64,000 bases of DNA, taken from NCBI RefSeq assembly GCF_002812205.1, contig NZ_NPEA01000001.1, positions 473,704 to 537,703 of the forward strand. Direction: 5' to 3'. Below, piece by piece: positions 50,978-60,198 of the stretch. Each line of letters starts with the position of its first letter. The stretch's first letter is position 1. The translations under genes and the position numbers were made by a program. Origin of the DNA: Leptospira neocaledonica (GTDB lineage Bacteria; Spirochaetota; Leptospiria; Leptospirales; Leptospiraceae). The notes under the pieces are model-generated. The model was not told where the DNA came from and searched no databases. It worked only from the letters and a program-made list of their open reading frames with translations.

Positions 50978-53571
50978 AATCAGAAAACATAAATCCGCAC
51001 GGAGGAAATTTATATAGGATGGCGAATCTTGCCGGGATTGATCCTTCGGAAATTTTAGATTTCTCTTCTAACTTAAATCCTTTGGGTTTTCCGGATTGGG
51101 TGCGCCCATTGATTAATTCCAAAATCAGCGATCTAATACATTATCCCGATCCAAATTACACGAAAGCCAGAATTTCTTTAGAAAAGTATTGGAATATTCC
51201 AAAAGAAGAAATCGTTTTTGGAAATGGCGCCTCTGAACTCATTCAAATCATTCCAAAGATTAAATCATTCGATCTTGCAGTAATCGCTCAACCCTCTTAT
51301 ATAGATTATCAAAAAAGTATAGAATTGGCTGGCTTGGAAATCCGTGAAATCGCTCTTCAAAAAGACTCAGATTTTGAATTAAACTATGAGGAGCTGATCA
51401 ATATCCTTAATGAGCATGCGGAAAAACAAATATTGGTTTTATTGGGACATCCGAATAACCCAACGGGAAAACTACTAAATAGGGAAAAAATCCTAAAAAT
51501 TTCTTCAGAATATGAAAATTCATTTTTTGTAATAGATGAATCTTTTATAGACTTTTGCCAGAATGACGTTTCATTTCGAAATTATACATCTGAAAATTTG
51601 TCCGTTCTTTGGTCTTTGACTAAAGTTATGGCTCTTCCCGGACTTAGGATAGGAGTTCTATTAACCGATTCCGAGATTGCGGCCAGAGTCTCCAAAATTC
51701 TTCCCACTTGGTCTCTAAATACTCTAAGCGCATCTATTATAGAAAAATTCGGAGAAAACCAGGATTACATAATTCGAAGCAAAGAGAAAATATATGAATG
51801 GAAGAGCGAATTTCAAAAAGAATTGGAGGATCTTAAAATCTTTCAGATCTATAATACAAATGCAAATTTTATTCTATTGGAATTTTTAGATATAAAACGT
51901 AATATATCGGAATTAGAATATCTTCTCCTCAAAGAATACAAAATCGGGATCCGAAATTGCGGAAATTTTAAAGGATTAGAAAATAATTATATACGGATTG
52001 CGATCAAAACCCCGGAAGAAAATGAAAAGTTGCTCCGAGCTTTTCGCTCGGTATTCAAAAAAGATCCTAAGCCTTCCAAAATAAAACGAGCAAAACCTGC
52101 ACTAATGCTCCAAGGGACTGCCTCGAATGTTGGGAAAAGTATTTTGGCGACTGCATTCTGTAGGATATTCACTCAGGACGGCCTCAAGGTGGCACCTTTT
52201 AAATCTCAAAACATGGCATTAAACTCTTTTGTGACTTACGAGGGTGCGGAAATAGGAAGAGCGCAAGCATTACAAGCGCAGGCATGCAAGATCAGGGCAG
52301 ACTACAGAATGAACCCTATCCTTCTTAAACCTTCTAGCGAAAAAGATTCCCAAGTCATCCTAAACGGGAAACCGGTGGAAGCGATGGATTTCAGAGACTA
52401 TATGAAATTTAAGTTAACCGCGTTTAGTGAAGTCAAAAAGTCTTACGATTCACTTTCAGAAGAATTTGATATGGTTGTCTTAGAAGGAGCCGGCGGAGTT
52501 TCAGAAGTCAATTTAAAAGATAAAGACATAGTAAATATGAGAATGGCGGAATATGCCAAAGCAAAAGTGTTATTAATAGGTAATATAGATCATGGAGGAG
52601 TATTCGGATCTTTCGTAGGCGCAATGGAAACCATGTCAGAATGGGAAAGAAAATTAGTTTCAGGTTTTCTAATAAACCGCTTCAGAGGAATAAAAAGTCT
52701 ACTCGATCCCGGGATTAGGTATTTGGAAGAAGCTACTGGCAAAAATGTATTTGGAATAGTCCCATTCCTAAATGATCTCCGCTTACCAGAAGAAGATTCC
52801 TTAGAGTTTAAATCGGGAAGTTTAAGTGATACTTCTCCCTTAGGCGACAGGATAGATATAGTTTTAATCGATACACCTAGGATCTCCAACCACACAGACT
52901 TGGATTCTCTTAGGATAGAACCTGATGTAAGAGTAAGGATAGCTTATAGAAAGGAAGAAATTGGAAATCCAGACGTTCTAATCCTTCCAGGAAGTAAAAA
53001 TGTAATCACAGATCTGAATTACCTGAAAGAATCGGGAATCTCCGATACGATTATAAATTTTTATAAAGAGGAAAAAACAGAAATAATAGGGATTTGCGGA
53101 GGATACCAAATGTTGGGAGAATCCGTCCATGATCCATTCCGTATCGAAAGCGACCTAGGCTCCGCGGAAGGTTTAAAACTTATCGGTGTAAAAACAGTAT
53201 TAGAAAAAGAGAAATTACTGAAACAAACGGAAGGTATCCATGTCCTTTCCGGAAAAAAAGTATCCGGTTATGAAATACATCATGGGAATACGAGAGAAAT
53301 CTCCGCAAGATCCATATTCCAAAATACTTCCGGGGAAAGTTTAGGTCATCAAGGTCCCTCGGAAAGAGTTTGGGGAACTTATTTGCATGGAGTATTCGAC
53401 GAAGATGAATTCAGAAGATGGTTCTTAGATAAAATCAGACTCAAAAAAGGACTGAGACCCTTGGGCAAAATCCAAGCCAAATACGAGTTGGAAACAAATC
53501 TAGATCGTTTAGCGGACGAGGTCAGAAACTCGGTAAATATGTCGGAAATTTATAGGATATTAGAATTTTAA
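50974..53571 (+). CDS. cobD-cbiP: CobD-CbiP fusion: threonine-phosphate decarboxylase / cobyric acid synthase
   Basis: 865 residues. The first part (about 1-365) is a PLP fold-type I enzyme of the CobD family: NPHGGNLYRMANLAGI, FSSNLNPLGFPDWV, GHPNNPTGKLL, VIDESFIDF and SLTKVMALPGLRIG with the PLP Lys. It makes (R)-1-amino-2-propanol phosphate. The second part (about 385-865) is CbiP: GTASNVGKSILATAFCRIF, FKSQNMALNSFVT, IDHGGVFGSFVGAME, GICGGYQMLGE with Cys near 707 and HGVFDEDEF with His near 805; it amidates four side chains. No stop or frameshift separates them. Confidence 0.94.
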   Translation: MKSENINPHGGNLYRMANLAGIDPSEILDFSSNLNPLGFPDWVRPLINSKISDLIHYPDPNYTKARISLEKYWNIPKEEIVFGNGASELIQIIPKIKSFDLAVIAQPSYIDYQKSIELAGLEIREIALQKDSDFELNYEELINILNEHAEKQILVLLGHPNNPTGKLLNREKILKISSEYENSFFVIDESFIDFCQNDVSFRNYTSENLSVLWSLTKVMALPGLRIGVLLTDSEIAARVSKILPTWSLNTLSASIIEKFGENQDYIIRSKEKIYEWKSEFQKELEDLKIFQIYNTNANFILLEFLDIKRNISELEYLLLKEYKIGIRNCGNFKGLENNYIRIAIKTPEENEKLLRAFRSVFKKDPKPSKIKRAKPALMLQGTASNVGKSILATAFCRIFTQDGLKVAPFKSQNMALNSFVTYEGAEIGRAQALQAQACKIRADYRMNPILLKPSSEKDSQVILNGKPVEAMDFRDYMKFKLTAFSEVKKSYDSLSEEFDMVVLEGAGGVSEVNLKDKDIVNMRMAEYAKAKVLLIGNIDHGGVFGSFVGAMETMSEWERKLVSGFLINRFRGIKSLLDPGIRYLEEATGKNVFGIVPFLNDLRLPEEDSLEFKSGSLSDTSPLGDRIDIVLIDTPRISNHTDLDSLRIEPDVRVRIAYRKEEIGNPDVLILPGSKNVITDLNYLKESGISDTIINFYKEEKTEIIGICGGYQMLGESVHDPFRIESDLGSAEGLKLIGVKTVLEKEKLLKQTEGIHVLSGKKVSGYEIHHGNTREISARSIFQNTSGESLGHQGPSERVWGTYLHGVFDEDEFRRWFLDKIRLKKGLRPLGKIQAKYELETNLDRLADEVRNSVNMSEIYRILEF

Positions 53572-54536
53572 TGAATTCAATTTGGATTCTTCCAGCTTCC
53601 CTACTTCTGGACTTGGGTTTCGGAGATCCGCAAGGTTTTCCTCATCCGGTTAGATTCATCGGAAAATTTGCAAGATACATGGAGAAGTTCACAAGGAAAT
53701 TCATTTTTTCGGAAAGGTTTGCCGGTATCATCACTGCATTTTCAGTATATTCTCTTTCTTTTATATTACCTTGGGTAATTATAAAATTCTCCCGCTACAT
53801 TCATCCATTTTTAGGAGAATTGGCATCTGTATTTATTATCTATACCAGCATAGCCTTAAAGGACTTATTAGATCATAGCAAAGACGTATATTCTGCACTT
53901 CGCGAAAATAATCTTGAAAAAGCCAGATTAATGGTTGGGAAAATTGTAGGAAGGGACACTGCGAACTTAGAAGAGCCGGAGATCGTCAGAGCAGGCTTAG
54001 AAAGTGTGGGGGAAAGCCTAGTGGATGGAATTACCGCCCCGCTCTTTTTTGCAGCCTTGGGAGGACCATGTCTTGCCATGCTTTATCGTTCTATCAATAC
54101 TTTAGATTCGCTATTTGGTTATAAGAATAGTGCATATCTCAAATTCGGTTGGGCTTCTGCAAAAATAGATGATCTAGCAAATTATATTCCTGCGAGATTG
54201 ACTGCTCCTATACTTTGTTTATCTTCTGCAATATTAGGTTTTTATCCATTAAGGTCTTTTAAAATACTGATCCGGGACGGAAAAAAACATCCGAGTCCTA
54301 ACTCAGGACTTTGTGAGGCTGCTTTAGCGGGTGCCTTAAAAATCCAGTTGGGAGGAAGGAACTATTATTCTGGAATACCAAGTGAGAAGCCAAAATTGGG
54401 AGATCCGGATCGAAAATTAACTCCAAATTTGATCTTAGATGCAAATAAAATTATATTCTTAACTTCTATCGTTTCCTCCGTTCTATTTTTAGGTTTGGGG
54501 CAGGCAACTCGTCTGGTGTCTGGGGCCTTCTTCTAA
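53571..54536 (+). CDS. cbiB: adenosylcobinamide-phosphate synthase CbiB
   Basis: 321 residues, membrane protein with about five to six helices. LLLDLGFGDPQGFPHPVRFI, MVGKIVGRDTANLEEPEIVRA, ESVGESLVDGITAPLFFAAL, LYRSINTLDSLFGYKN and GLCEAALAGALKIQLGG are CbiB/CobD signatures. It joins aminopropanol (phosphate) to adenosylcobyric acid, using the product of the preceding CobD. The start overlaps the previous stop by one base (TAATG). Confidence 0.95.
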   Translation: MNSIWILPASLLLDLGFGDPQGFPHPVRFIGKFARYMEKFTRKFIFSERFAGIITAFSVYSLSFILPWVIIKFSRYIHPFLGELASVFIIYTSIALKDLLDHSKDVYSALRENNLEKARLMVGKIVGRDTANLEEPEIVRAGLESVGESLVDGITAPLFFAALGGPCLAMLYRSINTLDSLFGYKNSAYLKFGWASAKIDDLANYIPARLTAPILCLSSAILGFYPLRSFKILIRDGKKHPSPNSGLCEAALAGALKIQLGGRNYYSGIPSEKPKLGDPDRKLTPNLILDANKIIFLTSIVSSVLFLGLGQATRLVSGAFF

Positions 54537-54551
54537 TCTTAAACTAATTTT

Positions 54552-55166
54552 ATGAAGAAGGAAGAATATCAACTTTTTCTAATTCGACACGGTGAAACAG
54601 AATGGAATTTGGAAAGAAGGTTACAAGGACAGACCGACACTTCTCTTTCAAAATATGGAAAAGAACAAGTGCTCAAGTTAGCTGACAAACTAAAAGATAC
54701 TGGAATAAAACTTATCCTTAGCAGTGACTTAAAAAGGGCGAAGGAAACTTCAGAACAGATATCTCGAAGTTTAGGAGTAGAGACTATATATCATCCCGGA
54801 CTAAGAGAAATTCATTTAGGGGAAGCGCAGGGGATCTTAGAATCGGAACTTTCTAGTATATTCGGAGAAGATTCCTATTCCGCCTGGAAAAGTTCGGATC
54901 GGATCCACGATCAATTCCGATTTCCTGGAGGAGAAAGTAAGTCGGAAGCGGAATCAAGGATCATTGAAACTATATTAAATTTATTGAAAATGTATGACAA
55001 AAAGAATATTGCAATTTGCAGTCATGGATTTGTTCTTTCCAGATTTTATAGGCACTTTTCTTTAAATGAACTTTCCCCTTCTAAACTTGAAAACTGCGAA
55101 GTGGCTGAATTATTTCTGTCATTGGAGATTCAGGAAAAAAATTTACACGCTATTAAAATAAATTAG
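54552..55166 (+). CDS. cobC: histidine phosphatase, alpha-ribazole-phosphatase-like
   Basis: 204 residues. The canonical FLIRHGETEWNLERRLQGQ motif, LILSSDLKRAKETSEQI, LREIHLGEAQGILESEL and IAICSHGFVLSRF give a complete phosphoglycerate-mutase-like active site. It is the last gene of the 18-kb operon, so CobC (alpha-ribazole phosphate phosphatase) is the best guess. It is one of two paralogues in the operon; which one is CobC in vivo cannot be decided from sequence. Confidence 0.82.
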   Translation: MKKEEYQLFLIRHGETEWNLERRLQGQTDTSLSKYGKEQVLKLADKLKDTGIKLILSSDLKRAKETSEQISRSLGVETIYHPGLREIHLGEAQGILESELSSIFGEDSYSAWKSSDRIHDQFRFPGGESKSEAESRIIETILNLLKMYDKKNIAICSHGFVLSRFYRHFSLNELSPSKLENCEVAELFLSLEIQEKNLHAIKIN

Positions 55167-55230
55167 AACGACCTTTTTTAGAACTGATAAAACTTTTTTT
55201 ATTGAATAAATCATGAACGTTCAAAAGATC

Positions 55231-55352
55231 GTCTTAACTTTCAGGATGAAGTTGGGTGTAAATCCCACGCTGACCCGCAACTGTGATCGGAAGTTTAAAT
55301 AGAAAGATAACATCTTTCCGTTTTTATTCCGCAAGCCAGATCTCCCTGCAGA
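55231..55352 (+). ncRNA. cobalamin riboswitch 2
   Basis: Aptamer core elements in order: GTTGGGTGTAAATCCCACGC, then TGACCCGCAACTGTGATCGG (the B12-box core) and GCAAGCCAGATCTCCCTGC, the 3' conserved segment of cobalamin riboswitches. P1 may form between GTCT (55231-55234) and AGAC (55349-55352). It precedes a TonB-dependent receptor, as btuB riboswitches do. It differs in length and peripheral helices from riboswitch 1 at 36391. Confidence 0.93.
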
Positions 55353-55567
55353 CTAAAACCTCGAGGTTAGGTATGTTAGCATTCCCGCCAAGCACGTCCG
55401 TGCATCGCGAAGGGCCCCGGAAGTTAAAAATCGGGGCTCCGAGACCAGGACAAATCATTAATTTTGTACATTAAGGAATTAATATATTCTTATTTTGACA
55501 TAAATTAGACTAACATTTGTTAGTTTATTCCTGTTTCGGAAGTTTTCCAAAGAAAACGGACGAAAAA
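55353..55567 (+). promoter_or_regulatory. expression platform and palindrome before the TonB receptor
   Basis: 215 bp without a gene. It contains AACCTCGAGGTT (perfect 12-bp palindrome, 55357-55368), a small hairpin GCAC/GTGC (near 55393), a GC-rich hairpin GGCCCCG/CGGGGCT near 55412-55440 without a U-tract, TTGACA at 55495-55500, and a perfect palindrome ACTAACATTTGTTAGT at 55509-55524. These could be riboswitch expression elements plus an operator or second promoter. Confidence 0.5.
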
Positions 55568-57718
55568 ATGAAACAAAACAATCTTCGGATTGCCGCTATA
55601 GGCATATCCTTATCGTACATTATGTGTGCGATATTCTTCCCTATCCTTTCTCAGGACGAAGAGACAAAGCCGACTAACGGAAAAGAAAGAACTGAAGCTG
55701 AAAAATTAGAGCTTAAAAGAAAAATCTCGGAATACAAACCCGATGCGATTGTGATCAGGGATAGAAGATCTAACTTAATCGGTATCGCTTCTTCTGCAAG
55801 TGAAGGTGTGGTAGGCTCCGATCAGATCAAAACAAGACCGATTATGAGGCAAGGTGAAGTCGCAGAGTTAATCCCCGGTGTGATCGTAACCCAACATAGT
55901 GGCGGAGGAAAGGCAAACCAGTTCTTTCTAAGAGGTTTTAACTTGGATCATGGAACAGATCTCGCTTCTAACGTAGACGGAATGCCTGTCAATAACGTTA
56001 GTCACGCACATGGACAAGGTTATACGGATCTAAACTTTCTTATACCCGAACTTGTTGAACAAATGCAATACAAAAAAGGTGTCTATTACGCAGACCAAGG
56101 AGATTTTGCGTCCGCTGGAGCATTTAATATTTCGTATTATAAAAGTTTAACAAAGGGAATTGCTAATGTGGAAGGAGGAACCTTGGGTTATGCGAGGACT
56201 CTGATCGCAAAGTCCCATAAAGTAGGTCCTGGAAATCTTTTATATGCATTCGAAGCTTCTCATAATGATGGCCCTTGGGTAATTTCCGATAACTTCAGAA
56301 GAGTGAACGGAGTCACAAGTTACTCTGTAGGAGATAAACAAAAAGGGTTCAGTATCAGTCTTATGGGTTATAGAGGAAGTTGGCATTCTACTGGCCAAGC
56401 ACCCAAAAGAGCTCTTAGGATGGGCGATTCCTGGCTGGATCCTGATTCAGGGCTGAGTAGATTCGAAAGTGTAGATCATAACGATGGAGGATGGTCGAAT
56501 CGTGCCAGCGTCAATTTCGAAGCCCATCGTTTGGAAAAAGGATACGAAGCAAAAACACAGTTTTACGGAATATATTACGATTTACGATTATTTGCCAACT
56601 TCACTTATTATTTGGACGATCACGAAAGAGGAGACCAGCACGAACAAGTAGATCGAAGAACGATTGCCGGTAGTAAATCTAGCTATAAGGATATCAGCGA
56701 ATTCTGGGGGATCCGTATGGAGAATACGATCGGACTTCAGATCAGAAGAGATTTTATCCAAAACGGTCTTTTTCACACTGAAAAAAGAGCAAGATTAGAA
56801 ACTGTACGAGAGGACGGGATCGTACAGCTTAGTTCCGGAATATATTATGAAAATAAGATACAATGGTCCAAAAAATTCAGAACAGTATTCGGAGTAAGAG
56901 GCGATTATTATAAATTTAACGTAGACGACTGGGGAAGCAGGGAAAAATCAGAAAGAACTGCAAGTATCTATAGCCCCAAAGGAAGTATCATCATAGGCCC
57001 CTGGTTCAAGACGGAGTTTTATATAAGTGGAGGATATGGATTCCATAGTAACGATGCAAGAGGCGTGGTCCAAAAGACGGATCCGGCAGATCCATTAGTC
57101 CAAACAAGAGGTGGAGAAGTAGGACTCAGAACTGAACCGGTCCACGGTTGGCAATCCACATTCTCCGTTTGGCAATTGGATATGAATTCTGAACTATTGT
57201 TTACTGGAGATAATGGAACTACCGAAGCAAGTAGACCAAGTACAAGAAGAGGATTCGAATGGGCGAATTATTATTCTTACAACTCTTGGCTTATGATAGA
57301 TGCGGACTTCGCCACTTCTAAGTCCAGGTTCAGAGATGATGACCCTTCCGGTAATTATATTCCAGGATCCATACGCCATACATTAGCGTCCGGAATCACT
57401 TTAAGAAATCCTGATGGTTTTTTCGGATCACTTAGGGTGAGATACTTCGGGAATCGTTCCCTGATCGAGGATAATACTGTCCGTTCTCCCGCGACGACTA
57501 CCGTGAATTTCCAATTCGGAAGGAACTTCGGAGAAGATTTAAGTGTCGTCTTTGAAGTATTCAATTTATTGAATACACATGTAAGTGATATAGATTATTA
57601 TTATGCGTCCAGATTAAAGAATGAACCTGTCGGCCCGAATGAAGGTGGATACAATGATATACATACTCACCCTGCCCAGCCTAGATCGATACGACTTTCA
57701 ATAAGGTCGTCTTTTTAA
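55568..57718 (+). CDS. TonB-dependent receptor, probable corrinoid transporter
   Basis: 716 residues from ATG 55568 (open from TTG 55517, which lies inside a palindrome). The signal peptide ends near FPILSQD. The plug domain (about 85-200) has VAELIPGVIVTQHSGGGKAN, FFLRGFNLDHGTDLASNVDG and MPVNNVSHAHGQGYTDLNF; the long barrel ends with PAQPRSIRLSIRSSF. The sequence group is a general TonB receptor rather than close to E. coli BtuB. The cobalamin riboswitch upstream makes corrinoid or cobalt uptake the likely role. It ends 4 bp from a convergent regulator. Confidence 0.85.
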   Translation: MKQNNLRIAAIGISLSYIMCAIFFPILSQDEETKPTNGKERTEAEKLELKRKISEYKPDAIVIRDRRSNLIGIASSASEGVVGSDQIKTRPIMRQGEVAELIPGVIVTQHSGGGKANQFFLRGFNLDHGTDLASNVDGMPVNNVSHAHGQGYTDLNFLIPELVEQMQYKKGVYYADQGDFASAGAFNISYYKSLTKGIANVEGGTLGYARTLIAKSHKVGPGNLLYAFEASHNDGPWVISDNFRRVNGVTSYSVGDKQKGFSISLMGYRGSWHSTGQAPKRALRMGDSWLDPDSGLSRFESVDHNDGGWSNRASVNFEAHRLEKGYEAKTQFYGIYYDLRLFANFTYYLDDHERGDQHEQVDRRTIAGSKSSYKDISEFWGIRMENTIGLQIRRDFIQNGLFHTEKRARLETVREDGIVQLSSGIYYENKIQWSKKFRTVFGVRGDYYKFNVDDWGSREKSERTASIYSPKGSIIIGPWFKTEFYISGGYGFHSNDARGVVQKTDPADPLVQTRGGEVGLRTEPVHGWQSTFSVWQLDMNSELLFTGDNGTTEASRPSTRRGFEWANYYSYNSWLMIDADFATSKSRFRDDDPSGNYIPGSIRHTLASGITLRNPDGFFGSLRVRYFGNRSLIEDNTVRSPATTTVNFQFGRNFGEDLSVVFEVFNLLNTHVSDIDYYYASRLKNEPVGPNEGGYNDIHTHPAQPRSIRLSIRSSF

Positions 57719-57722
57719 GGAT

Positions 57723-58484
57723 CTATTTTTTGACGTAATCCCGTATAACTAATATACGATCCACATCCACTTCTTTATTTTTAGGAACGGACTTAGTAAA
57801 CGTAAACACTTCAGTGCTTAGTCCGTTTTTAGAAAGCAAGAGTCCGTGAGAAGGAAATGATTCAGGAGAAATTTTTTCCGATAGATGATTGTCCAATTCG
57901 AAACTTTCAGTGTCCGGAAGATTTTTCATGCTCAACACTTCGCCGAGAGGTTTTCCAATAGCATCCGATTCTAACCAACCGGTAAGTTTTTCCGCCGATA
58001 AATTCATAAAAGAGATCTGCCCCTTAGAATCGAATGCGATCACTCCTTCCTGCATACTCCGAAGCTCTGCAGAAACAAGTCTTGCCTTTTCCATCAACTC
58101 CTTTTCGACTTCATGTTTATAAAGAATGAGTTCGATCACTATTTGCAATTCTCTAGTCTGAAAAGGTTTCAAAATATATGCATTCGGTTCGGTTAATTTT
58201 GCTCTAGTTAACGTTTGAGAATCGGAAGAAGCCGTAATATAAACGATAGGAACATCTAGAAATTTTCGAATTCTTTTAGCCGCATCTATCCCGTCCAAAT
58301 ATCCGTTTGCGAGAACTATATCTATTAGGATCAGATCCGGTTGAAGCGCAATTGCTTGCTTGACCGCAGTTTCGCCAGTATTCGCGATACTTGGTTCCGG
58401 ATACCCCATCCTTACCAGTCGATGCCGGATATCCTGAGCAACGAGCCCCTCGTCCTCTACGATCAAAATCCTAGTGTCTTTCAT
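57723..58484 (-). CDS. response regulator with C-terminal PAS domain
   Basis: 253 residues. The receiver (about 5-120) has ILIVEDEGLVAQDIRHRL, the phospho-Asp in LILIDIVLANGYLDG and YILKPFQTRELQ. A PAS domain (about 135-235) has VIAFDSKGQISFMNLSAEKL and LTGWLESDAIGKPLGEVL. There is no DNA-binding or kinase domain, so it probably relays or senses within the adjacent phosphorelay. It is last in the minus-strand operon beginning beyond the right edge. Confidence 0.88.
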   Translation of the reverse strand: MKDTRILIVEDEGLVAQDIRHRLVRMGYPEPSIANTGETAVKQAIALQPDLILIDIVLANGYLDGIDAAKRIRKFLDVPIVYITASSDSQTLTRAKLTEPNAYILKPFQTRELQIVIELILYKHEVEKELMEKARLVSAELRSMQEGVIAFDSKGQISFMNLSAEKLTGWLESDAIGKPLGEVLSMKNLPDTESFELDNHLSEKISPESFPSHGLLLSKNGLSTEVFTFTKSVPKNKEVDVDRILVIRDYVKK

Positions 58485-58544
58485 TTCATCTCCGAAATTA
58501 TCCCAACTTTATCAAATTTGAATATTATGATTCGTAAAACTGAA

Positions 58545-59024
58545 TCAAACACCGGCTTCTTCCGAGGAAGTTTTGATAAGATCTTTTACACCGTGCAGTA
58601 TGGCGGACATATTTTTTCTTTCCCTTTTTCTTTTTTTATCCAGCCCATGTTTGTTCAAAGCGATTTCTATCGCTATCTGCAATTCTTTGGTCTGAAATGG
58701 TTTCAATAAATACCCGTAGGGTCTTGTGGGCTTGCTGCGCAGAAGAGTAGATTCATCCGCATAAGCCGTTAGATAGATTACCGGTAGATCCATCTTATCC
58801 AAAATTTCCTGGACTGTTTCTATCCCATCATAATTTCCCCTAGATAACATGATGTCCATGAGAAGAAGGTCCGGTTTATCTAAATAAACTTTTCTTAATG
58901 CCTCATTCCCAGTAGAAGCGATGCTTACAAAATCATAACCAAGATCTGACAATTTACTGAGTATATCTTTAGCTACGATGCTCTCGTCTTCTACGATCAG
59001 TATTTTTGCTTCGCTGGAAATCAT
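58545..59024 (-). CDS. single-domain response regulator
   Basis: 159 residues. One receiver with ILIVEDESIVAKDILSKL, the phospho-Asp in LLLMDIMLSRGNYDG and GYLLKPFQTKELQIAIEIAL, followed by a short basic tail (KKRKRERKN). It is closely similar to the receiver of the PAS regulator downstream, suggesting duplication. It lies in ATGA overlap with the HWE kinase gene. It is a likely phosphate-transfer intermediate. Confidence 0.88.
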   Translation of the reverse strand: MISSEAKILIVEDESIVAKDILSKLSDLGYDFVSIASTGNEALRKVYLDKPDLLLMDIMLSRGNYDGIETVQEILDKMDLPVIYLTAYADESTLLRSKPTRPYGYLLKPFQTKELQIAIEIALNKHGLDKKRKRERKNMSAILHGVKDLIKTSSEEAGV

Positions 59025-60196
59025 TTTCGGACTCGGCTCCTTTCTCGAAAGACTAAGGTGAACTTTGTACCTTTACTTCTATCCAAGATCAAACTTCCAT
59101 CTATTTGATGCGTCAAAGTATTGACCAATTGTAAACCCAAAGAATCCGTTTGTCGATAGTCAATTTCTTCCGGAAAACCTACCCCGTCATCTTCTACAGT
59201 CAAAGAATACTCATCATATTTTGATGTAATAGAAATTTGGATCGTCCCTTCATCCCTTTCCCTAAATCCGTATTTCAGCGAATTGGTGACTAACTCTGTA
59301 ACGATCAGACCACAATGAATCGCGGTATCCAATGTCAAATGAACAGATTCCGCATGTATTTCGAATCGTATCCTAGAATTTACTCTATAGGTCCTCAGAA
59401 GATTGGTAACCAAACTGTTTAGATATTCTTGGAAATCAGTATGTGCCAAATCCTCGTTTTGATATAATAACTCATGAATCAGAGCTATGGACTTGATTCT
59501 GGATTGGCAGTCTTGGAACATTTCCAGAGACTTACGATCCGTTATGTAATTCCCTTGCAGGCTGAGAATACTAGAAACGATCTGAAGGTTATTTTTTACC
59601 CTATGATGTATCTCCCTGAGTAAAACTTCTTTTTCCTTTAAGGATGCTGTTAATGCTTCTTCCGCTCTTTTTCGTTCAGCTATCTCAGTCATCAATTCGT
59701 TATTTACTCTATGCAGCTCGAAGGTTCTTTCTTCTACACGAACTTCTAACTCGTCATGACTTTGTCTTAATAACTCCTCCTGGATCCTTAATATTTTATT
59801 TTTCTTATGTAAGTCTACGAATACTGCAGCCTTGGATCTGAGTATCTCGGGCGCTGTTGGTTTTACTAAGAAGTCCACAGCTCCCAAAGAATATCCCTTG
59901 AACATTCCGGTTTCATTATTCGCGTAAGCGGTAAGAAAGATAATCGGAATCTTGGCGCATTTTTCCCTCTGTCGGATCAATGCTGCCGCTTCAAAGCCGT
60001 CCATTCCAGGCATTCTTACGTCCATGAAGATTAATGCCACTTCTTCCGGTTCGTCTAATAGCGCCTTTAATGCCTCTTCTCCGGAGCCCGCCTTAATCAA
60101 ATTTAATTCAGGGCTCTTGAGAATATGCTCCATTACCTGTAGATTATCCCCATGGTCATCTACGAGTAAGATACTTACTTTCATTGGCTGTTCCAT
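59021..60196 (-). CDS. receiver-HWE (HisKA_2) histidine kinase
   Basis: About 391 residues from ATG 60196; the frame is open to GTG 60208, overlapping the upstream stop. The N-terminal receiver (ILLVDDHGDNLQVMEHIL; IFMDVRMPGMDGFEAA; VDFLVKPTAPE) leads into a coiled coil (about 135-180). HisKA_2 has LLREIHHRVKNNLQIVSSIL, and an ATPase has TELVTNSLKYGF, VEDDGVGFPEE and LGLQLVNTL. Phosphorylation of its receiver by the upstream hybrid kinase may gate its own kinase. AGG lies 6 nt before ATG 60196. Confidence 0.88.
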   Translation of the reverse strand: MEQPMKVSILLVDDHGDNLQVMEHILKSPELNLIKAGSGEEALKALLDEPEEVALIFMDVRMPGMDGFEAAALIRQREKCAKIPIIFLTAYANNETGMFKGYSLGAVDFLVKPTAPEILRSKAAVFVDLHKKNKILRIQEELLRQSHDELEVRVEERTFELHRVNNELMTEIAERKRAEEALTASLKEKEVLLREIHHRVKNNLQIVSSILSLQGNYITDRKSLEMFQDCQSRIKSIALIHELLYQNEDLAHTDFQEYLNSLVTNLLRTYRVNSRIRFEIHAESVHLTLDTAIHCGLIVTELVTNSLKYGFRERDEGTIQISITSKYDEYSLTVEDDGVGFPEEIDYRQTDSLGLQLVNTLTHQIDGSLILDRSKGTKFTLVFRERSRVRK

Positions 60197-60198
60197 AT

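Noticed and set aside
55283..55474. Plus-strand open frame of 63 codons
   Set aside because: Lies across the cobalamin riboswitch aptamer and its platform.
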